Below, piece after piece: positions 57,006 through 64,000 of a stretch of DNA of 64,000 nt. Positions within the stretch are counted from its first letter, which is position 1, and every line of letters begins with the position of its first letter. The stretch is from positions 28,553,253 to 28,617,252 of the forward strand of contig CM036767.1 of assembly GCA_020796225.1 (NCBI GenBank), read 5' to 3'. A model generated the notes under the pieces. The model worked only from the letters and a program-made list of their open reading frames with translations. It made no database searches and was not told where the DNA came from. A program made the position numbers and the translations under genes. Origin of the DNA: Arion vulgaris (taxonomy: Eukaryota > Mollusca > Gastropoda > Stylommatophora > Arionidae).

Positions 57006-59325
57006 TTAGGGAGTTGAAGTGGGCAGAACTGAAACATTGGTTGAGTGAGTAGAAATGTACTGTAAATTGAAGTGGGTAGAAATGTACCATTGATTAAATT
57101 GTATATGACTGTAACATTGGATAAAGTGGGTAGAAATGTACCATTGATTAAAGTGTATATGACTGTAACATTGGATAGAGTGGGTAGAAATGTACCAATA
57201 AGTTGAAGTGTATATGACTGTAACATTGGATAAAGTGGGTAGAAATGTACCATTGATTAAATTGTATATGACTGTAACATTGGATAAAGTGGGTAGAAAT
57301 GTACCATTGATTAAAGTGTATATGACTGTAACATTGGATAGAGTGGGTAGAAATGTACCAATAAGTTGAAGTGTATATGACTGTAACATTGGATAAAGTG
57401 GGTAGAAATGTACCATTGATTAAATTGTATATGACTGTAACATTGGATAGAGTGGGTAGAAATGTACCATTGATTGGAGTGTATATGACTGTAACATTGG
57501 ATAAAGTGGGTAGAAATGTACCATTGATTAAATTGTATATGACTGTAACATTGGATAAAGTGGGTAGAAATGTACCATTGATTAAAGTGTATATGACTGT
57601 AACATTGGATAGAGTGGGTAGAAATGTACCAATAAGTTGAAGTGTATATGACTGTAACATTGGATAAAGTGGGTAGAAATGTACCATTGATTAAATTGTA
57701 TATGACTGTAACATTGGATAGAGTGGGTAGAAATGTACCATTGATTGGAGTGTATATGACTGTAACATTGGATAAAGTGGGTAGAAATGTACCATTGATT
57801 AAATTGTATATGACTGTAACATTGGATAAAGTGGGTAGAAATGTACCAATAAGTTTAAGTGTATAGTACTGTAACATTGGATAAAGTGGGTAGAAATGTA
57901 CCATTGATTAAATTGTATATGACTGTAACATTGGATAAAGTGGGTAGAAATGTACCAATAAGTTGAAGTGTATAGGACTGTAACATTGGATAAAGTGGGT
58001 AGAAATGTAACAATAAGTTGAAGTGTATAGGATTGTAACATTGGATAAAGTGGGTAGAAATGTACCAATAAGTTGAAGTGTATAGGACTGTAACATTGGA
58101 TAGAGTGGGTAGAAATGTACCATTTATTAAATTGTATATGACTGTAACATTGGATAAAGTGGGTAGAAATGTACCAATAAGTTGAAGTGTATAGGATTGT
58201 AACATTGGATAGAGTGGGTAGAAATGTACCATTGATTGGAGTTATATGAACTAACATTGGATAAGTGGGTAAAATGTACCATTGATTAAATTGTATTTGA
58301 CTGTAACATTGATATAAGTGGGTAGAAATGTACCATTGATTAAATTGTATATGTCTAACATTGGATAAAGTGGGTAGAAATGTAACAATAAGTTGAAGTG
58401 TATAGGATTGTAACATTGGATAAAGTGGGTAGAAATGTACCAATAAGTTAAAGTGTATATGACTAACATTGGATAAAGTGGGTAGAAATGTACCATTGAT
58501 TGGAGTGTATATGACTGTATCATTGGATAGAGTGGGTAGAAATTTACCATTGATTAAATTGTATATGACTGTAACATTGGATAAAGTGGGTAGAAATGTA
58601 CCATTGATTGGAGTGTATAGGACTGTAACATTGATTGGAGTGTATAGGACTGTAAAATTGGATAGAGTGGGTAGAAATGTACCATTGATTGGAGTGTATA
58701 GGACTGTAACATTGATTAGAGTGTATAGGACTGTAACATTGGATAGAGTGGGTAGAAATGTACCATTGATTGGAGTGTATAGGACTGTAACATTGGATAG
58801 AGTGGGTAGAAATGCACCAATAAGTTGAAGTGTATAGGACTGTAACAATGGATATAGTGGGTAGAAATGTACCATTGATTGGAGTGTTAAAAGTTAATTG
58901 CATATCCTTTACAGGACTTTACGAATAAACCCCAGCTTTTAACGCTGTTTGTGATTTTTCTAGACATTATTACGTTCAGTAGTTACTTTGGACGGGTGGT
59001 GATTCGAACTCAAAACATCGGGGTTAATAGACCGAGTCACTAACCCCTAAGCCACAGATGCAGAGTGTATAGGACTGTAACATTGGATAGAGTTGGTAGA
59101 AATGTACCATTGATTGGAGTGGGTAGAAATGTACCATTTTTTGAAGTATGTAGGACACTAATATTGAATGAAATGGGTAGAACTGTTATATTGTTGGTGC
59201 AAGTCTGACTGGCATTGGATGTAGTAGTTAGAACTCAGACATTTGGTGGAGGGAGTCAGACTTGAACATTGGATGATATAGGTAGAACTGTAACACTGGG
59301 TAGAGGGGGTAATTATATTATTTAA
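57006..59325. repeat. 54/55-bp minisatellite with higher-order structure
   Basis: About 35-40 units carrying gtgggtagaaatgtacc and actgtaacattgg. Phases 57071, 57125, 57179 and 57234 give 54-, 54- and 55-bp steps. Unit classes differ after 'acc': attgattaaattg, attgattaaagtg, attgattggagtg and ataagttgaagtg, and they recur in ordered groups. Units are nearly identical in the centre and decay at both edges (57006-57070 and 59100-59325). Long frames on both strands follow from the 54-bp (18-codon) unit and are not genes. Interrupted by an S4 SINE. Confidence 0.95.
58895..59061 (-). mobile_element. S4 SINE inserted in the minisatellite
   Basis: Reverse complement: A-box-like TGTGGCTTAGGGG, B box GAGTTCGAATCACC, shared 3' end gtcctgtaaaggatatgcaa. 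The minisatellite resumes at once after it (gagtgtataggactg), with gagtg on both sides as a possible 5-bp duplication. Same family as 36490-36735. Confidence 0.82.
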
Positions 59326-60074
59326 AAGTGGGCACAGGTTAATTGAATAGAAGTACTACTACAACTTGAAGTCTGCCACCATTTGTTTTAATTACCAATA
59401 TACAGACAAAACTCTTGTAGTCTTCCAAGACTTGCCTATTAAAGTTAGACATTTTACTCTGTCTGCTTGAACATGATCAAAGAAAACAGAGAGCAACCTA
59501 TCACTGTTATTGAATATCTTGTCTTATATTTTACTTGTGTTGTTAATATGATCCCCTTCTTCTGCGATCACTTTCTTGTGCTTCCAGCATAATGAGGTTC
59601 AAACAATAGGCAGACTGCAAGCCGAAGTAGCACCATAATAGTTTGTTGTGAGGGGTTGGAGGAAAGCCATGGGTACACAGGTGAGGACGCTGTCTAATCT
59701 ATCTTTTTTTTTAAAAATAATCTCTTCTGAATGTAATTTACACTGATGAATGTGTATGTGTACTTTTAAATTCTGATATAAATCTAAGTTATTTTGATTA
59801 ATTCAATTCAAGCTGTTGACCAATTTATTGTTGTAGTTTCTCTGTATATTTATATATGAATAATATACAACACATATTTATACATATAACATGAATAACT
59901 TTTATTTTTAAAATGTCTTTATCTGTGAGACTATTTTTAAAAAAAAACTTCATGCTGATTATTTTTTACGACTCAAAGAAATTTCATGAAGAGTCACTAT
60001 TGAATGGACAATCTGAACAATATGTTTAAATGTAACACTTTTGTTTTGTTGTTGTACAGAAAAGTTGATAAATT
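59326..60074. other. Non-coding stretch
   Basis: AT-rich; nothing recognised. Confidence 0.5.
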
Positions 60075-60400
60075 TCTATCAGGTTTGGAGTGTTTCCAAA
60101 AGATAGTATATACTATCCAGAAAGAAATCAAAATCAAAGAAAACTTGCTGATGCTACAAAAAGAAAGAGAAAACTGAGATATTTTGTACATATAAAAAGA
60201 CATGAACGGCAGGATAAGACCATCATAGAAGGAGGCATACCGGCAAAGAGAAGAAGAGGAAGACCACAGAGTAGATGGATTCAAGATGTAACTGATGGTT
60301 TGAACATGATGGCTGCAGAGGCAGGACATCTGGCCTATGAGAGAGAGAATTCCAGAGGACTGTTGGGGTGACAAAGTTCTGCTAGGACAAGCTATTCGAT
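60075..60400 (+). mobile_element. LINE 3' fragment (LRYFVHIKRH family)
   Basis: Reads RKRKLRYFVHIKRHERQDKT, AKRRRGRPQSRWIQDVTDGL and AAEAGHLAYERENSRG, then a gatgatgat-type tail. Related in style to the 20045 element. Confidence 0.82.
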
Positions 60401-60515
60401 GATGATAGGCAGATGTCCCGCCTCTGCAGCCATCATGTTCAAACCATCAGTTACATCCTGAATCCATCTTCTCTGTGTAGTCTTCTCTTCTCCTGGTCTT
60501 CTTCTTCTTCCAATA
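60401..60515 (-). mobile_element. Inverted partial copy of the neighbouring LINE end
   Basis: The reverse complement matches 60225-60345 (catgatggctgcagaggc and gaagaccag-type text). The two lie tail to tail with about 60 bp between them. Confidence 0.8.
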
Positions 60516-61945
<1,430 letters not shown>

Positions 61946-61949
61946 TCTA

Positions 61950-62155
61950 TCTAGAGATTTAAGGAGATTGGAATTACATGTACAAGCAGAACTGGATGTC
62001 AGAGGGGCAGATTGAGAAGAGTGTTTAACCAGCAAGTCACAGGAACCATCAGTATGTATACCCTTCTACATCTACTGAGGGACACTGAGCATCTATGGGT
62101 CCAGCCAGAGTGCTATGACGGTAGTTCAGTAACCAATATCATTATGAACTGTAAT
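61950..62155 (+). mobile_element. LINE-D 3' end, PECYD subfamily 2
   Basis: Reads KEIGITCTSRTGCQRGRLRR, VFNQQVTGTISMYTLLHLLR and DTEHLWVQPECYDGSSVTN; the first Cys of CPEC is Gln here. Confidence 0.72.
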
Positions 62156-62294
62156 TTCAATACTATTTTTCAAATACTAGTTAAGTATAAAGATAATGGG
62201 GTAGACTGCAAGCTATATACCAAATGAAAATATCAAAACATGAAGTCAGATAGTTTTACAAAGTACTACTGCAAACTAAATCAACATTTTTATT

Positions 62295-62502
62295 TTAACC
62301 CCTTGTTTACCAGTGGTTATAGGATAAACTGCACAGCCTATCCCAAGTGTTTTTCTGCATTTCTACCAAGTTACTACCAACTTATTTGAAAATTTAATAA
62401 CTCTGTTATTTTTTGGAATATTTGTTTGAAATTTTGTATTTTGATATAAAATATGTATGTGTATGTTTTGATAATAAAAATTGTGTTTGTACTGCTTTAT
62501 TG

Positions 62503-62534
<32 letters not shown>

Positions 62535-64000
62535 TGGCCAAAAATTCTGGTATTTTAGCATAAATAATAATGTAAAACGACATAAACATACACATAAACA
62601 TACATTCAGACTTACCACAAGTCACATCCAGTATATAGCCTTCGAATGATAATCCTCAAAGCATTCCCCCAAGCACAGGCCTGGTTTGGAGGGGCAGGAG
62701 CGACAGTAAAAGCGAGACTCCTTTCGTTTTTTTTTTTTAGGCACACTCTACAGGGCTTGTATGGTTTAGCTTTCTGTGTTGGGGGTAGCATATAAATGTA
62801 ATGCTTTTCAATCATTCAAACTGCATCATCATCAGCATCACCAGTGTTGACAGAGACTGTGCCAGGTACAGGTACCGTTGGAGGAGGGCCATTGTTGAAC
62901 ATCCATGATGCAGCAACTGACTCGAGGAAATCAAGAAATCTTTTTGAATATCCAGTCTTCTTGGCAAGAATGAAAGCATTACATGCTGCCAATTGAAGAC
63001 AATGGAAAAAAAGTTTCTTGGTCCACTTGAGAGACTTCCTGGTGCAGTCATAAGGCTGTATCAGCTGATCATGTTTGTCAACACCTCCCATGTTCCTGTT
63101 GTACTGGGTTGATACTTTGGGCCTGCGGGTGAATTTCATCCTCCGCATGCCCATGAACAGTGGACAGTAGATGGACTACTTTTGTACTGTGGTACTTGGT
63201 GGCCACAACTTTTCCGTCACCACAGATGGCAGATGAGGCCCCTTTATCCAGCTGGACTAGTTGCAACTGCTCCGGTATGCCCCTTCCCACATGGATTGTG
63301 CCGAGGAAGAGTTTGTTTCTCTAGTAGGTAGAGAAACAGTCGCAAACTAGTGTACCAGTTGTCGCAGTACACATGGTGGCCTTTGCCTAGCAGGGGAGCA
63401 ATGAGGTACACAACCATCCGCTCGCTCACTGACAAGTGTTCAGCATCAGCAGGAATAACCTGCTGGATGTCGCTCACGTTGTCTTCTTTGCCTGCGTAGA
63501 TTTTGAATCTATAACAATAACCACCACTACCACTCACTTCACCATCCGACTCACAGCACAGGTAGATTTTTATGCCAAACCTGGCTCGCTTGAGTGGGAT
63601 GTACTGTCGAAATAGCAGACGACCTTTCCATAGTAGTAGACTTTCATCCACACACACATCACGGCGAGGTTGATAAACTTGTTGAAATTTGTCGAATAAG
63701 TGGTCAACAACAGGCCGGATCTTGTACAGGCGGTCATATGCAGGGTCATCCTTGGCAGGCAAATGTGCATTGTCATTGAAATGCAGGTATTTCAAAATAT
63801 CTGTTCCGTGACATTACAGAGCGGAATACTGGCAAATTGTAGAGAGATTTTGTCGACCAGTAGTTTCGGATGTTTGGGAGTTTTATTATCCCCATCAATA
63901 GGGACATTCCTAAAAACTTTTTCATCTCAACATAGTCGACTTCTTTCCACTGAAATTTTGCCAGCTTCTCTGGATTCAAACCATCCCTGTACTGCTGTGC
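62295..64000 (-). mobile_element. piggyBac-type transposase element, degraded, N terminus beyond the window
   Basis: - strand transposase similar to PGBD4-like proteins. N-terminal part: EMKKFLGMSLLMGIIKLPNI and YWSTKSLYNLPVF. Catalytic Asp residues: VCVDESL (63646-63648), YCDNWYTS (63361-63363) and MGGVDKHDQ (63077-63079). The C-terminal cysteine-rich domain is CRVC ... FYCRSCPSKPGLCLGEC ... and ends IYWM with TGA at 62622-62624. Frame breaks near 63785, 63285 and 63150, an in-frame TGA at 62816-62818, and a slip in a T12 run at 62727-62738 make it inactive. A candidate 3' terminus is TTAA (62295-62298) followed by CCCCTTGTTTACCAGTGG, typical of piggyBac ends. Confidence 0.88.
62500..62535. 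repeat. Oligo-T / oligo-A perfect palindrome
   Basis: A run of about 15 T followed at once by about 18 A, inside the 3' untranslated part of the piggyBac element. Confidence 0.9.

Noticed and set aside
57006..58903. Open frames of up to 358 codons over the 54-bp array as genes
   Set aside because: Unit length is 18 codons, frames shift at 55-bp units and exist on both strands; no recognisable protein.
62500..62535. Retroposon poly-A tail
   Set aside because: A T-run joined directly to an A-run, inside a DNA transposon and without a retroelement end beside it.

Overview
This is a 64-kb window of an animal nuclear genome. It holds one recognisable host gene, a G-alpha-12/13 subunit on the + strand, with four coding exons (5496-5957, 23084-23134, 50724-50924, 56143-56511) spread over 51 kb. 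Spliced, they read as 360 residues with every G-protein nucleotide-binding motif. All three introns (17.1, 27.6 and 5.2 kb) are phase 0 with GT..AG borders. The organism is a metazoan because it has G-alpha-12/13. A lophotrochozoan, most plausibly a mollusc, is my inference from the 18S rRNA fragment at 29.4 kb and the style of the retroelements; the species is not resolved.

Almost everything else is dead or non-autonomous mobile DNA and tandem repeats. Intron 1 (5958-23083) holds a degraded LINE (7.1-9.8 kb), a 36-38-bp minisatellite, several tRNA-headed SINEs, a 66-bp minisatellite and a TTAA-flanked foldback element (17837-18529). Intron 2 (23135-50723) holds a broken Tc1/mariner-type transposase (27.2-28.0 kb), a chimeric insertion made of 18S rRNA + SINE + LINE bounded by one 12-bp duplication (29412-30507), many LINE 3' ends, and the longest LINE copy (46103-49312). 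Intron 3 (50925-56142) holds two head-to-tail copies of a GC-rich repeat and a LINE tail with a C2H2 finger. Downstream of the gene lie a 2-kb minisatellite with higher-order structure, interrupted by a SINE, then LINE fragments, an AT microsatellite and a degraded piggyBac transposase (62295 to the window end, - strand).

Labels used below: LINE-A (46.1 kb, endonuclease + RT), LINE-B (7.1 kb), LINE-C (43.8 kb), LINE-D (RNase H plus a C-terminal PECYD motif), and smaller 3' fragments; S1-S4 are tRNA-headed SINE families; H-SINE types 1-3 share one 5' head, also present at the 5' end of LINE-A, but differ in body. Family assignments rest on motif recognition by eye and memory of the families; no database search was run. 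The points most worth following up are the 18S-SINE-LINE chimera, the shared head with a covarying stem, and the 16-nt core shared by two SINE families.
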